A stretch of DNA of 64,000 nucleotides, taken from assembly GCA_977017575.1 (NCBI GenBank), contig CDRNVI010000026.1, forward strand, positions 248,001-312,000, in the 5' to 3' direction. Shown piece by piece: positions 13,288 through 23,405 of this stretch. The translations under genes and the position numbers were made by a program. This stretch comes from Paramoeba atlantica. Lineage: Eukaryota; Discosea. Numbering within the stretch: position 1 is the first letter of the stretch; every line of letters starts with the position of its first letter. The notes under the pieces are model-generated. The model was given only the letters and a program-made list of their open reading frames with translations. It was not told the DNA's origin and searched no databases.

Positions 13288-13926
13288 ATGTTTTCCTTGT
13301 TTTTCAAGACTGCAGACCTGGTGTCTCGACCAGCTAAAGTACGTGGCACTTTTTTGCCGCAAGAGTACATCTTATCACAATTTATCAGCCATATTGTCAC
13401 CTCTGAGGAATCTTGGACGGTGGAAACTTCAGCATGTGAATGGAAGTACGTAAAATGCAATTCTAAGAAAGAAGTCACTCATCTATATTGGAGTTCGAGC
13501 ATTTTTGATTCAGAGTGTCCCACGATCGAAGGCCAATTACTTTGGAAATTTATACCACACACGCTACTGTACCTTGGCACTTTCTGGCAATCCATAACAG
13601 GAACCGTGGAGCTATCATTACTCCCTCCACATATGGAAGAAATTCATGTCGGTTCCACAAAGTGCCATGGGAGTTTAGAACTCACAAATTTGCCATCTAC
13701 ATTGAAGGTAATGGATTTACAGGAAAATAACTTGACCGGACAGATCGATCTGACGTCACTTCCCGCATTGATCCGCGAAATTAACTTAAGCTTTAACTAT
13801 CTCCGTGGGACCGTAGACCTTACCAAACTTCCAGAGAGCTTAAAGGAACTGGATTTGTCATATAATCGTTTTAAAGTATCTGAATACGTACCAGACGTTG
13901 TGAATATTGAACATCAGGAGGTATAA
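13288..13926 (+). CDS. Leucine-rich repeat protein, KVRG/LRR family, 212 aa
   Basis: The first ATG is used. A short hydrophobic start (MFSLFFKTADLVS) leads into RPAKVRGTFLPQEYILSQFI, then the N-cap (ESWTVETSACEWKYVKCNS) with both cysteines but with KYV in place of the WxGV core. A cap strand (GQLLWKFIPHTLLYLGTFWQ) and about five 23-residue LRRs follow (GQIDLTSLPALIREINLSFN, GTVDLTKLPESLKELDLSYN). The C-terminus is VPDVVNIEHQEV. A broken near-copy lies at 16428-17200. It is the first gene of a three-gene block that was duplicated in tandem. Confidence 0.85.
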   Translation: MFSLFFKTADLVSRPAKVRGTFLPQEYILSQFISHIVTSEESWTVETSACEWKYVKCNSKKEVTHLYWSSSIFDSECPTIEGQLLWKFIPHTLLYLGTFWQSITGTVELSLLPPHMEEIHVGSTKCHGSLELTNLPSTLKVMDLQENNLTGQIDLTSLPALIREINLSFNYLRGTVDLTKLPESLKELDLSYNRFKVSEYVPDVVNIEHQEV

Positions 13927-14695
13927 AAAATCTTTCAAAACGAATAACAGTGTAACAAATAAAACGAAACAACATTTCAGTTAAACACATGCGGTGGCAT
14001 ACAAAAGTAAAAAGATGGCAAATAGGCAAGTTAACAGAGAAGTAAAAAACTTAAGTCGAAAAAAATTATTATCAAATTATTTCTACTGAAGATATTGATA
14101 AAGACTGCAGCTCTAGATACATTGCAGGAAGATAAAGACAAATTATTGTCCGTACTTCCACCTCTTTAACCTTTGCGAAAGAGTGCATCGGGTGAGTTTC
14201 CTCTTTTTTTTCCGAAAAAAACCATACGCAGTGAAAAGGGACTTTCCCCCCCAAAAAAGCTTAAAATTTCATGGTAGTTTTCGCTTCATAACTTCGAGTA
14301 TTATCTACCGTAAGTGAGTGATTAAAGGATTGTATTTTTGCTACTTACACGATTCTTATCAACTTTCTTTGCATAGGCTGCAAAACGTATGACCGCATCA
14401 AGTTTCGTAGTTCGGAACCTTGGATGACACGGTAATAGAAGACTACCGTATGATGTGAATCAGGGACAGCTCGTAATCCACTGTTGAAGAAATTTGAAAT
14501 CCTTTTCCGGACTCAGAACCGGAATAAAGCTCATAAATTTTCTTGTTTGGTACATTCTACTAAAGAAAATAAGAGGTTCAAAGTTTTTTGGGCGAAAAAA
14601 GTCCCCTTTGACCTTTGTATGCTTGTGCTCGCATCTGATATTCCTTTTCTTTGATTTAGATCGTCTCTCCCGCCTTTTTGTTTGTATTCGTGACT

Positions 14696-15328
14696 ATGCA
14701 TTGCACGTTTTTCAACGCCGCCGATGAGTTATCGCTACCCAACAAAGTACGCGGGGCGATCCTACCGGGCGAATACAGCCTGGTGCAACTCTTGAGTAAA
14801 GCAAAATTCTCAGAACCGTCCTGGAGTGTGCACACTCCAGCACGTCAGTGGGAGGGCGTAAAATGCAATGATGAGGATGAAATCACACACCTAAATTGGC
14901 TGGCGGATTTCTTCGATCCCACTTCTCTATCTATTAAAGGGGAACTTCTTTGGCAGCACCTGCCCCGTACATTGGTGCATTTTTGCGCGATGTGTCAAGG
15001 GATATCGGGACCGGTAGACTTGTCGTCGTTGCCTCCTGCGTTAATCGAATTCAACATCGATATGAATAAGTGTGACGGATCGTTGGACTTAACTAATTTG
15101 CCCCATAGACTTGAGATACTCAGTTTAGCGTTCAATCTGTTTTCTGGGGAGATCGATCTGACACGTCTGCCCGCATCAATCGGTGAGTTAAAGTTGACTG
15201 GCAATGCCTTATGTGGGGATATAGATTTGACCAAACTTCCTGCGAGCTTGTCGGTGTTAGAACTCTTAGGAAATCGCATTAATCGTCCTAAACATGTCCC
15301 CAAATTTGTTAATATAGGAAGTCGTTGA
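14696..15328 (+). CDS. Leucine-rich repeat protein, KVRG/LRR family, 210 aa
   Basis: The first ATG is used (MHCTFFNAADEL). It lies 36 nt downstream of a splice-acceptor-like tract (TTCCTTTTCTTTGATTTAG). The layout is KVRGAILPGEYSLVQLLSKA, then N-cap SWSVHTPARQWEGVKCN, in which the first cap cysteine is arginine, then GELLWQHLPRTLVHF, then about five LRRs ending in VPKFVNIGSR. The paralogue at 24709 is nearly identical in the backbone but differs at roughly 27 residues. About 540 bp of sequence (about 14100-14640) upstream of this copy is absent before the 24709 copy. The loss of one half of a presumed disulfide argues that this subgroup does not need it. Confidence 0.85.
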   Translation: MHCTFFNAADELSLPNKVRGAILPGEYSLVQLLSKAKFSEPSWSVHTPARQWEGVKCNDEDEITHLNWLADFFDPTSLSIKGELLWQHLPRTLVHFCAMCQGISGPVDLSSLPPALIEFNIDMNKCDGSLDLTNLPHRLEILSLAFNLFSGEIDLTRLPASIGELKLTGNALCGDIDLTKLPASLSVLELLGNRINRPKHVPKFVNIGSR

Positions 15329-15658
15329 CCCAAAGTACTAAAGTAATTCCTCATTTGAAGGCTGTCGAAGAGATGCTAGTCGTCGAAGGAAGCGTTTTCA
15401 ATAAAGTAAAAATTGATTAATATTGTTTTAAGGTCTGTTATTAGGCTTCTTCATGACTTTGTACAAATCACTGAGAATCACGTATTGACACGTAACACAT
15501 GGAAAACTGACGAGTGCGCTCTTACCTTCCGATTTAATTCTTACTTTCCACAACGAAGCATACGAATACAACTTTGGTGCCCCAGCCTTCATTTTTTCTC
15601 AACCTATTTCCTCTTTTTTTTCACTATATACGCTCGTTGTCTCTCCCATGCTATCCAC

Positions 15659-15806
15659 ATGGCACGCACCGTAAAGTACTTTTACCGCACCCGGGCCCGG
15701 GCCTTCTTTGGTCGTCTCCCCCTGGGGCGTATTGAGCGGGCGCTCGCGATGGAGTACTGCAAGGAGGGCCGCATGCAGCCATGGAGCTACTCGAAGGAAC
15801 AGGTCC
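15659..15806 (+). pseudogene. 5' fragment of the 140-aa gene found intact at 25876
   Basis: It matches the intact copy from its ATG (MARTVKYFYRTRARAFFGRL...) through KEQVL, about 49 codons, and is then cut off and replaced by minus-strand Tc1/mariner sequence. The upstream flank is also shared with the intact copy (CACTATATACGCTCGTTGTCTC), so this is the end of the first duplication block. The frame that continues beyond the break is unrelated. Confidence 0.8.
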
Positions 15807-16427
15807 TTCCGGTGCGAACGAAAAAAACTGGCCATGCCACTCTTCATAAGCCAGTAAAATCTGTTCGGAGTTAAGAGAAGCATCCTGTTCTCCCTCAAAG
15901 ATGAAGTAGAACAGACCGTAGTTATAAAAATACCCCATCCACACCATTATCCCCCTCCACCCAAAATGTTTTCTCCGCCGGTCCGATTGCCTCAGACGAG
16001 GTTTGCGACGACGTAAAAGTCGGCGTTTGACCCCGCACAGCAACTGAACAGTTCTTCGTCGGGAAAAACAATGTTCAGGTAGTCAGCGTCACTCCACGTA
16101 TGCATGTCCTTCACATACTTAAGACGGAGTTGAATGTGACGCGGTTTGAGACCAAGGTCTTTGGCCTTGCGAAGGCGCCCATAGCCCCTAAAATTATGAG
16201 CTCGCCGGACACTACTCAGGGAGCCTCCGTGATTGCTTCGCACCTCGCGATGCACGACAGAGAACGTAGGACAACCCTCCACGGTATCCTTCGACACTCT
16301 CCGGCACGCAGAAACACATACTTCAACGTACCTTTGTGTAAGGACCGTACGCGCCCCCTCGCGAGGTGGAGTACTGACATGCCCGTGCTCCTCATACTTA
16401 CGCACCCAATACTTTACAGTCCTGCGG
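15807..16427 (-). pseudogene. Tc1/mariner-type transposase fragment
   Basis: The minus-strand frames give a helix-turn-helix region (RRTVKYWVRKYEEHGHVSTP), then RLRKAKDLGLKPRHIQLRLK and YVKDMHTWSDADYLNIVFPD. In a second frame they give WRGIMVWMGYFYNYGLFYFI. These are the usual Tc1/mariner blocks: HTH, 'RL.YV......W...D...I.F.DE' with the first catalytic Asp, and 'GGIMVWG'. The last catalytic block is missing and there is at least one frameshift. No terminal inverted repeats are seen. It sits exactly at the junction of the two duplication blocks. Confidence 0.7.
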
Positions 16428-17200
16428 CCAAGGAATCTTGGACTGTGGAAACTCCAGCATGTGAATGGAAGTACGTAAAATGCAATTCTAAGAGAGAAGT
16501 CGCTCATCTATATTGGGGTTCGAGCATTTTTGAATCAGAGTGTCCCACGATCGAAGGCCAATTACTTTGGAAATTTATACCACACACGCTACTGTACCTT
16601 GGCACTTTCTGGCAATCCATAACAGGAACCGTGGAGCTATCATTACTCCCTCCACATATGGACTCTTCACCCCTCCCCGGCTCGCTCTCTTCGAGTGAGC
16701 TTTCTTCCCTCCCCGGTTCTCTCCTTCTCGTGCTTTCTTCTCCCGGGAGCTATGCGCCATGGTGGCGTCCCTTGAGGACCACTGGACGTGCTACAGCGGG
16801 AGGACACGTTGTATGCGTGTATAGGGGATGCGAACTTGCACCCCTCTCTCCCTACATGCTGTAGCGAGTGCGGCGGTAACGGACCTCCCCATGATGCATC
16901 ATGATCCACGATAGACCATCTGACAGCATGAACCCACGGCTTGACCGTGTTGCAGCATGAACCATGGCTATACGTGCTGTAGCATGACCGATGGGCGACT
17001 CGTCTCCTACCTCGCACTCCACTCTCTGTGTGACACCCGTCGTATGCGGGTCATGCGCCGATGGTATCGGCCGTCACACAGAGAGACGTATCTCTGCGCC
17101 ACGAGCGTATGATATCATGCATGTAAGGGGGGGTCACAGCAATCGTTTTGAAATATCTGAACACGTACCAGACGTTGTGAATATTGAGCATCAGGATGTA
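16428..17200 (+). pseudogene. Broken copy of the 13288 LRR gene
   Basis: 16428-16662 repeats the 13288 gene from the N-cap (ESWTVETPACEWKYVKCNS) to the cap repeat (GTVELSLLPPHM), almost base for base. About 465 bp of unrelated DNA then replaces the LRRs. 17137-17200 resumes with the gene's last codons (VPDVVNIEHQDV). The 5' end, including the KVRG helix and start codon, is also missing. The foreign piece contains a hairpin (TCTCTGTGTGAC near 17026 with GTCACACAGAGA near 17064). This is the start of the second duplication block. Confidence 0.8.
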
Positions 17201-17510
17201 AAAAAAAAACTCTCAAAGCGAACTACTCCCCCTGTCATTGATAATGATAATCTTAAAAAGAATATCATTCTACACACCCTGGATTCAATTTGTAGTAATT
17301 TACTACAAATCAACTACTAATCAACTAGTACTATAACTACTACTACTACTATAACTATAGCTACTACTACAAATCAACTACTATCAATTGTACAAATTGA
17401 TACACATTACTACATTTTTATCTCAATACATTTACATTTTTTTAAGAAATTTTTTTTTTTTTTTGCTTCTACCTTAAAAAGAACGATTTTTAAGAGGGTT
17501 GAAACATCCC

Positions 17511-17610
17511 CAGCCGCACCCACCCGCACCCACCCGCACCCACCCGCACCCACCCGCACCCACCCGCACCCACCCGCACCCACCCGCACCCACCCGCACC
17601 CACCCGCACC
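17511..17610 (+). repeat. 10-bp minisatellite, ten units
   Basis: Ten head-to-tail units of CACCCGCACC, nine perfect and the first with one change. Strong strand asymmetry (C/A against G/T). No supported gene overlaps it. A loose CTA/CTAC microsatellite lies before it (about 17330-17380). Confidence 0.95.
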
Positions 17611-18229
17611 CAGTGCATCTTCAACGGCAAAGACTTAGCGAAATTTGGGAGATCCAAAAGGAACACGTTCGGGGTACTACTCCCCGAGAGGGATGACTTT
17701 TTTTCAGTCAATTTCAAAGTACGAGTGCTTCACCATACGCGTTTTTTTTGCAGAATGCAACCCAAAAGAAAGTGCCAGTTGTGCAGACTAAAAACCTTTC
17801 ACAAAATGAACTTTATGTCCTTATGTTGACATAAAAAATTTAAGAAAATAATTTGGCGTTGTCCTTTTTTTCCCGCGCAAGATCCTTCTTTCTCTGCTTT
17901 GCCGGCGGGGACTACGGCAGAGTCGACGGCGGTGTTCGCGGTGACCGCGAGGGTGGTGGAGGGGGCTGCGGTGGGGTCGACGGGTACGACGGCAACGGTG
18001 GTGATCGTGGAGACCGGGGGGGGAAGGACTGCTGCGAGGGTGGGGCGCTCGTCGGCGGGGAACTCGGATTTGGCACTGTTTTCTTTTTCGGCCGGGTGTG
18101 GGGGAGGGTCAAAATCTCAGGAGCTACTCCTGTTTCTTTCGCCTTGGAGCGTGTGACCACTCCCATGAAAAGTGAGAATAAGAAAAAAGAAGACAACAAG
18201 GTTTAGTTCTTGCAGGAGGATTTTTTTTG

Positions 18230-18780
18230 TCAAAATTAATCTGAAGAAATACTGACAATATCAGGACCAGACGCTATACAAATGAAAATTGATTCCAGAA
18301 TATTAGCTGGCCATGTGGCCCGCATGGGGCCAGACAGAATGCCCAACAAGACACTTTTCGACCAAAGAAGAAACGGCAATAAATGTGCATACAAAAAAAT
18401 GTTGCACAAATCCTTATTAAGAGTTGGAATAAATGAAGCAGAATGGAAAAGGACAGCACAAGACAAAGCAAGTGGAACCAACGAATCACAGAGTACAAAG
18501 ATGAAAGCAAACTGAAAAAGAGGCCGAAGAAATTATTCAGAAACAATAAGGGCCAATCATAAAAATATACTGCATTCTACTGCGCGATTGAAAATATTTA
18601 ATTGTTGGATTCCTTCACGGGAAAACTTCTCCTCTCCAAGTGGAGCGCCAGTCACAGCTTGCTGTGGCTGACTTCGACCGATTTATCGGACCTCCCCACT
18701 TGGAGAGTCGAGGGGGCATAACTCTTCGGAGTCAAACGGCCCATCCCAACAACAACTACAATTGAAGTTGATTACAGGGG
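18230..18780 (+). mobile_element. LINE 3' fragment (reverse transcriptase C-terminus and tail)
   Basis: The + strand reads SRILAGHVARMGPDRMPNKT, then KMLHKSLLRVGINEAEWKRT and AQDKASG. This matches the usual C-terminal block of jockey/CR1-like LINE polymerases ('GHVARM...R.P...L...K....SL...GI....W...AQDR..W'). A stem-rich stretch follows (CTCCAAGTGGAG and CCACTTGGAGAG), then CCATCCCAACAACAACTACA, typical of such LINE 3' ends. The polymerase core is absent. I could not define target duplications. Confidence 0.65.
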
Positions 18781-18847
18781 TATTTGCCTAATACTAAAAT
18801 CTGTATTAACATTCCTTAGCGAGTAAGGAGTGTACGTACGATTTGCA

Positions 18848-18879
18848 GAGTACATGCGAGTACGTACTCGCATGTACTC
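18848..18879. repeat. Perfect 32-bp palindrome
   Basis: GAGTACATGCGAGTAC is followed immediately by its exact complement, with no loop. It lies just after the LINE tail, in an otherwise gene-less stretch (18781-19439) that also holds an inverted relative of the sequence at 50-135 ('ATTTGTCACCACTTTTTCG...GGACAATTAAGTGGGGG') and a GTA microsatellite (19176-19220). Confidence 0.9.
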
Positions 18880-19185
18880 GCTAAAAATATATTTTGATGT
18901 CGATATTTTTTTATACGTATAATAATTACTTTTTTATAATTACATACTATGATTTTTTTATATACTGTGCCCTCCCCACTTACTTATTTGTCACCACTTT
19001 TTCGGAAAAAGGACAATTAAGTGGGGGGGTCAATTTATTTGGTTAGATGAAACAAAGGTCCCAAACTTTTTTCATTATTTTAGGAATCTCCAAAGCGTTC
19101 GGATAATGTTGGCTTTACAGAAACGGTATCTTTATCGTATGAGTAGTTTTTCTACCTTTCTCGTAGTGTACTACTACTCGTAGTG

Positions 19186-19221
<36 letters not shown>

Positions 19222-19439
19222 CAACTCCGTCCCAAAATTTTGAAACCATTCTATAGAGAGCACCGTGTCTTTGTTTTTTGTTCTGTAAAAAGCTAAGTTT
19301 ATGGGAATACCACAAGAGGACCGGAAAAATAGTTTAAATTGACGTACGTTAACGTTTGAAAAAATCGTTTTTGCTGAACTAAATTTGTTTGACATACGCT
19401 TTTTACAAAACTTGATTAACAAATACTTTTTTTTATACG

Positions 19440-20336
19440 ATGTCCATGTCACACATATCTCCCAGGGCGCATGGGAGCTCTGATAGCATGAGCTCAGGTT
19501 ACACGAGCTCGGAGTACACGAGTTCGGAGGCAACTTCGGAGAGCAATTCCAAAAATTCAACAGTTTGCCGATCAGGCTCTTCTGACGTTTCATCATTGTC
19601 TTCGCACTCACCGGAGTACGCAAGCTCTGATTCAGAGGATGATCCGAACTGGGATCCAGAAGATGAGTCAACAGACTCGGAAATAACGGACTCTGAGTTT
19701 GATTTTTTTGAAGAAGAGACTCTTTTCAAAATAAATCAAGAAATACAGGGGTCTGTCCAAGATGATAATCATCTTTATCCAGTTCCTCCGAATTTCGTGC
19801 AACCTAAAAAATGCTTTGACATCCGGCTTATCGAAGCAGCAGAAGGCCTATGCCAAATGTTTCGACCTCAGTCCTCCAATCCACGAACTTCCCACCCCCA
19901 TCCCTCTGATGATCCACCTATTGACCCGCAGCTCCCTGATGTTCCATCTATTGACCCTCAGCCCTCTGATGTTCCATCTATTGACCCTCGGCCCTCTGAT
20001 GTTCCACCTATTGACTCTCAATCCTCTGATGTTCCACCTATTGACTCTCAACCCTCTGATGTTCCACCTATTGACTCTCAACCCTCTGATGTTCCACCTA
20101 TTGACTCTCAACCCTCTGATGTTCCACCTATTGACTCTCAACCCTCTGATGTTCCACCTAATGACCCTCAGGCCCCTGATGTTCCACCTATTGACCCTCA
20201 GACCTCTGATCCACAACCTGATATTCGCAGCGCCCGTAGTAGTACTAGTAGTAGTAGTAGTAGTAGTAACTTTGAATTGCTTAATTTGGAAGTAATTAAA
20301 CGTAGTAATACGTATTGCCCAGTAACATTGATATAG
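19440..20336 (+). CDS. Acidic Ser-rich protein with PPIDSQPSDV decapeptide repeats
   Basis: 298 aa, intact from the ATG. Residues 1-100 are serine- and acid-rich (SSGYTSSEYTSSEATSES; DDPNWDPEDESTDSEITDSE). A short, more ordinary segment follows (VPPNFVQPKKCFDIRLIEAA), then about ten units of PPIDSQPSDV (DNA unit 30 bp, about 19906-20215), then a poly-Ser run from an AGT repeat. No signal peptide or membrane segment. Several repeat units are identical in DNA, indicating recent slippage or conversion. It sits inside the 6.9-kb element and could be cargo, a captured gene or the element's own protein; function is unknown. The opposite strand is also open across the repeats, as a by-product of the 30-bp unit. 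Confidence 0.5.
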   Translation: MSMSHISPRAHGSSDSMSSGYTSSEYTSSEATSESNSKNSTVCRSGSSDVSSLSSHSPEYASSDSEDDPNWDPEDESTDSEITDSEFDFFEEETLFKINQEIQGSVQDDNHLYPVPPNFVQPKKCFDIRLIEAAEGLCQMFRPQSSNPRTSHPHPSDDPPIDPQLPDVPSIDPQPSDVPSIDPRPSDVPPIDSQSSDVPPIDSQPSDVPPIDSQPSDVPPIDSQPSDVPPIDSQPSDVPPNDPQAPDVPPIDPQTSDPQPDIRSARSSTSSSSSSSNFELLNLEVIKRSNTYCPVTLI

Positions 20337-20389
20337 CATCGCCCAGTACCATTGTATACATGCCCTGGTTACTCCTGTTTTTTCAGAAA

Positions 20390-20638
20390 TCAGAAAACCC
20401 ATTGCTTGCTAATATTCCAACGAAATAGAACATCCTTGTCTGATACCTTAAACAAAACACGATACAAGTTGTTTACTACATGTATAGCACAAGTGTTTTC
20501 GCCGGGACTTGCCACTTTTCTTATCTCATAAGCTTCGGGGGGCACGTTGAGATGCTTGCTCATACGCTCTTTGAAGTTTATGATGTTGTCATGATATGAC
20601 TCAGATGCATATCCGACAAAACTATCGTACACGTACAT
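20390..20638 (-). CDS. Small hypothetical protein, 82 aa
   Basis: A minus-strand frame from the ATG at 20638 with protein-like composition (MYVYDSFVGYASESYHDNII, NLYRVLFKVSDKDVLFRWNI). No family is recognised. It lies between the decapeptide-repeat gene and the 20676 transposon, inside the 6.9-kb element. It may be a fragment of a larger element-encoded protein or a chance frame. Confidence 0.25.
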   Translation of the reverse strand: MYVYDSFVGYASESYHDNIINFKERMSKHLNVPPEAYEIRKVASPGENTCAIHVVNNLYRVLFKVSDKDVLFRWNISKQWVF

Positions 20639-20675
20639 CACGCACCTTGGATATAAACAAGAATGAAATGATATG

Positions 20676-22457
20676 CATAGTTTGGACTAGTAAACTAGTA
20701 ATTACTAAAAGTAGTAAACAGGCTAGTAATTACTAAAGTTACTACTTTTTTGGTCACGTACTTTTGGTCAGATTTAGGTAACATGTTAAGCTTTGGAAGA
20801 GCTCTACTTTACAGAAACGGTATCTTTATCGTTGTGGAGACTGAATATCACCATCCTCCATTCATCTGAATATCTCAATACTATTCTCAACATTAATATC
20901 TCAATATTAATGTGTACTACAAAACATACTCCAAAACGTACGCTCGGATAAATAAACTGATATCAATTTTTAAACTTAGTTCACATGGGGGAAAACAAAG
21001 CGATTGAATAGAGCCCACGGAAAAAATCCACATGAAAACAGAAGCAAAACTCGTAAGCACAATCGAGTACATAATTTAAATTTCTCCAGCTCCGAAAATG
21101 ACATGCTCGCCCAAGTTCAAAGTCCGTCCTGCATATCTCGCACAATGATGCAAAAAGAAAAAATGATGATAATTCAAAATCGAGGGTTCGCCCAAGTTCG
21201 AAATCCTTCGTACAGTTCACGCACAATAGAGTAATACACTTCTTGTAAGGCACTTTTCTCCCCGTGAATACGCTTCAACTTGGAGTCTAATTCTTTGCGA
21301 GCTACATGGTTAACAGGAGCCCCATCTACCATGAGGTAACGTAACTTCATCAGATTTTCATCCGATATGCAGGAGCGCAGTGTCGTAATCAAGGCTTCGG
21401 ACATTTCAATGCCATTGTAGCCTTTGTGCTTGGGGTGGTAAATCGGGGGCAGTACGAAATGCTTACGACCAACGTACAAAATCGCAATCAGGACATGCTC
21501 ATGTAATACGGCATCAACCCCGCCATCCACTGCCATGCCAAAAAACGTTGCTCGATCAAGCTGTTCATTGACCAAGGCCCACACCTTGTCGGCGACGCGG
21601 CGTTCGTAGCGGTGAAACACCTTCGCACTAGGTGTTGCGTCGATGACATCCTTTGAATATATTTTTGAAGGGCGGAGCGCTTCATATTCTGCAACGAACT
21701 TAAGGAAAGCATCCGTCGACAGACTATGTTTCGCGGCAAGACGTGGCCAATCAATTCGTACAAACTGCTGGACTTGGGCTTTCTGTGATTCCGCATCTAC
21801 TTGTGCGTCGGTGTCGCTGATTGCGCCTGTGCAAGTCTTTGAGAGCTTCAATCCTACTGTGTGTTATAAAAGAGCATTGCGTACATTTCACGTGTCTAGC
21901 GTGGCCCATGCTGTCGCATTTAATGGTGTTGACGGGGTTTTCGGCATTTTTTACGGCCCAGGCTTCACATCCTTTTCCAGCGCTGAAGTCACATCTCTCA
22001 TAAACCAAGATGTTTTGATTTCTGAGAGAACCGAACGATAGGGGGTCATTTCCAGTATTGCTTCTTCCTCTACGAGGGCGAGGAGAATCCTGGATCAACG
22101 CATTTTCCGCGTTAACCGCTATTTGTGTTGGAGTTGTTTCTAGTCGCTTCATTACGGCAGCCGCGTTTTCTCGATGGGCTTGCGCAGTGGCGTTCCTGCG
22201 TCTTCGAGTGTCCGGGGGAGAAGGGTACTCGATCGGACTTTTCATTTATGTGAAAAAGTGCTGGAGCCTAAAATAAGTTTAGAACGTCAAATAATGAGGA
22301 TGTCACGTACATTCTATTTTCTTCGCACTAAATTATTTAATACAATGTATATTTAAAATATACATTGTATGCAAAATTTACGTGTGGGAAAAAAGTAGTA
22401 ATTACTACTTTTTAAGTAGTAACTTTAGTAATTACTAATTTACTAGTCTAAGCTATG
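20676..22457 (-). mobile_element. 1.8-kb DNA transposon with ~75-bp inverted ends
   Basis: The left end CATAGTTTGGACTAGTAAAC and the right end (complement starting CATAGCTTAGACTAGTAAAT) are inverted over about 75 bp and are rich in 'AGTAATTACTAAAGTTACTACTTTTT'. Flanking GATATG (20670-20675 and 22458-22463) is a 6-bp target duplication. The minus strand carries a transposase-like gene in two frames (see 21174-22245). The size suggests an internally shortened or compact element nested in the 6.9-kb element. Confidence 0.75.
21174..22245 (-). pseudogene. hAT-like transposase, frameshifted
   Basis: The first frame (22245-21751) has a basic N-terminus and a zinc-finger-like block (CDSMGHARHVKCTQCSFITH). 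The second frame (21851-21174) continues with WPRLAAKHSLSTDAFLKFVA, FFGMAVDGGVDAVLHEHVLI and LMKLRYLMVDGAPVNHVARK. The order of zinc finger, 'FGMAVDG..D', then 'LRYLMVDGA..M'-like block recalls hAT transposases (first and second catalytic Asp regions). The C-terminal dimerisation region is absent. One frameshift joins the frames. The family call is moderate, because the 6-bp target duplication is not the 8 bp usual for hAT. Confidence 0.5.
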
Positions 22458-22481
22458 GATATGCGTAGTAGAGGCATGCAA

Positions 22482-22683
22482 AAATGCCGGCGTTGGTAAT
22501 ACCTTCTCAGGATAATAGCAACGCCACGTTTTCTCAGCCTCGGAAATGGAGCTTGCTTGCCTGAAATGATGCCAGTCTGACCTCTTTCCCTTTCTCTTTT
22601 TTTTTGTTATATTCATCATTTCGAGGCTGAGAAAACGTGGCGTTGCTATTATCCTGAGAAGGTACTACCAACGCCGGCATTTT
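22482..22683. repeat. 200-bp fold-back MITE with ~65-bp arms
   Basis: The left arm (AAATGCCGGCGTTGGTAATA...) and the right arm (...CTACCAACGCCGGCATTT) are complementary over about 65 bp with a few mismatches, around a ~75-bp centre that ends in a CTTTTTTTTTG run. No coding. It lies 25 bp beyond the end of the 20676 element. Confidence 0.85.
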
Positions 22684-22799
22684 CACAGCCTTCGTAGGCA
22701 CATTGATACCGGGACCAAGCCCATGTTGCTAAGATTAACATGAAGGAGGCAAGCATTAAGTGCCCCTCTCCTCCTGACCAAAAAAGGGAAATTCTTACT

Positions 22800-22940
22800 T
22801 TTCCCAGTATTCCTGGGAAAACAACTAACCCGAGGGATGACCCTCCCAGCACTCCTGAGGATGACCCCAACTAACCTGAGGGATAACCCCCCGAGTACTC
22901 CTGGGGAAGACCCCAACTAACCTGAGGGATGACCCTTCGC
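22800..22940 (+). repeat. ~50-bp minisatellite, about three units
   Basis: Units of the form 'ACTCCTG.GGA.GACCCCAACTAACCTGAGGGAT' repeat three times with drift (CCCGAGGGATGACCC, CCTGAGGGATAACCC, CCTGAGGGATGACCC). Confidence 0.75.
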
Positions 22941-23279
22941 CTACCGCCTCACACTTCGTCGAGGAAACAACGACGCCGGGCTTGGGTACTCGCTGTACTC
23001 GGTTAAGGTATGTATTAACTCGAAAACATTTGCCCGGACAGAAATATGTGCTAAAAAACCAAAAATCCGCCGCAAGCGAATTTCTGCTTCTTTAGTAAAT
23101 TTGTTATGTCTTTTTCTCTGAAGTTTATGTTCTGTTTTCTTGAGTTTCATTTGAAAAAATGCACTGCCACTGTCATCCCACTGATGGTGTAGACGTCGAC
23201 AAACTAGTTCTCCGAAAGCTTTTGATACCTTCAACACGGGTAACCCGACTTACCCCTTTAGGTATGAATCTTAGGAAAT

Positions 23280-23405
23280 ACGTGATTTTGATATTAACCC
23301 GCCGACACTTTAATATTAAACTTTTTGGGATGGACACTTTAATATCAAAATTGCCAGCTTAATATCAAACTTTGATTTTGATATTGGAGTGACCCCCGGT
23401 TTATG
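23280..23405. repeat. Dispersed 'AACCGGGGGTCA / TTAATATTAA' repeat, copy 1
   Basis: It contains several 'GACACTTTAATATTAAA' and 'TTTGATATT' units and ends GTGACCCCCGGTTTATG. A second, inverted copy lies at 35135-35285 (starting TAAACCGGGGGTCAGTCTAATATTAG). No coding. A MITE-type family is likely. The GGTTTA end abuts a Harbinger-like transposase remnant. Confidence 0.55.

Noticed and set aside
17511-17610. CRISPR-like array
   Set aside because: Units are 10 bp, head to tail, without spacers: a minisatellite. No other regularly spaced repeats or cas-like genes exist in the window.
19848-20402. Minus-strand frame with 'RWNIRGLRVN' repeats
   Set aside because: It is the reverse reading of the 30-bp repeat coding for PPIDSQPSDV; the + strand frame has a start codon and non-repeat flanking protein.
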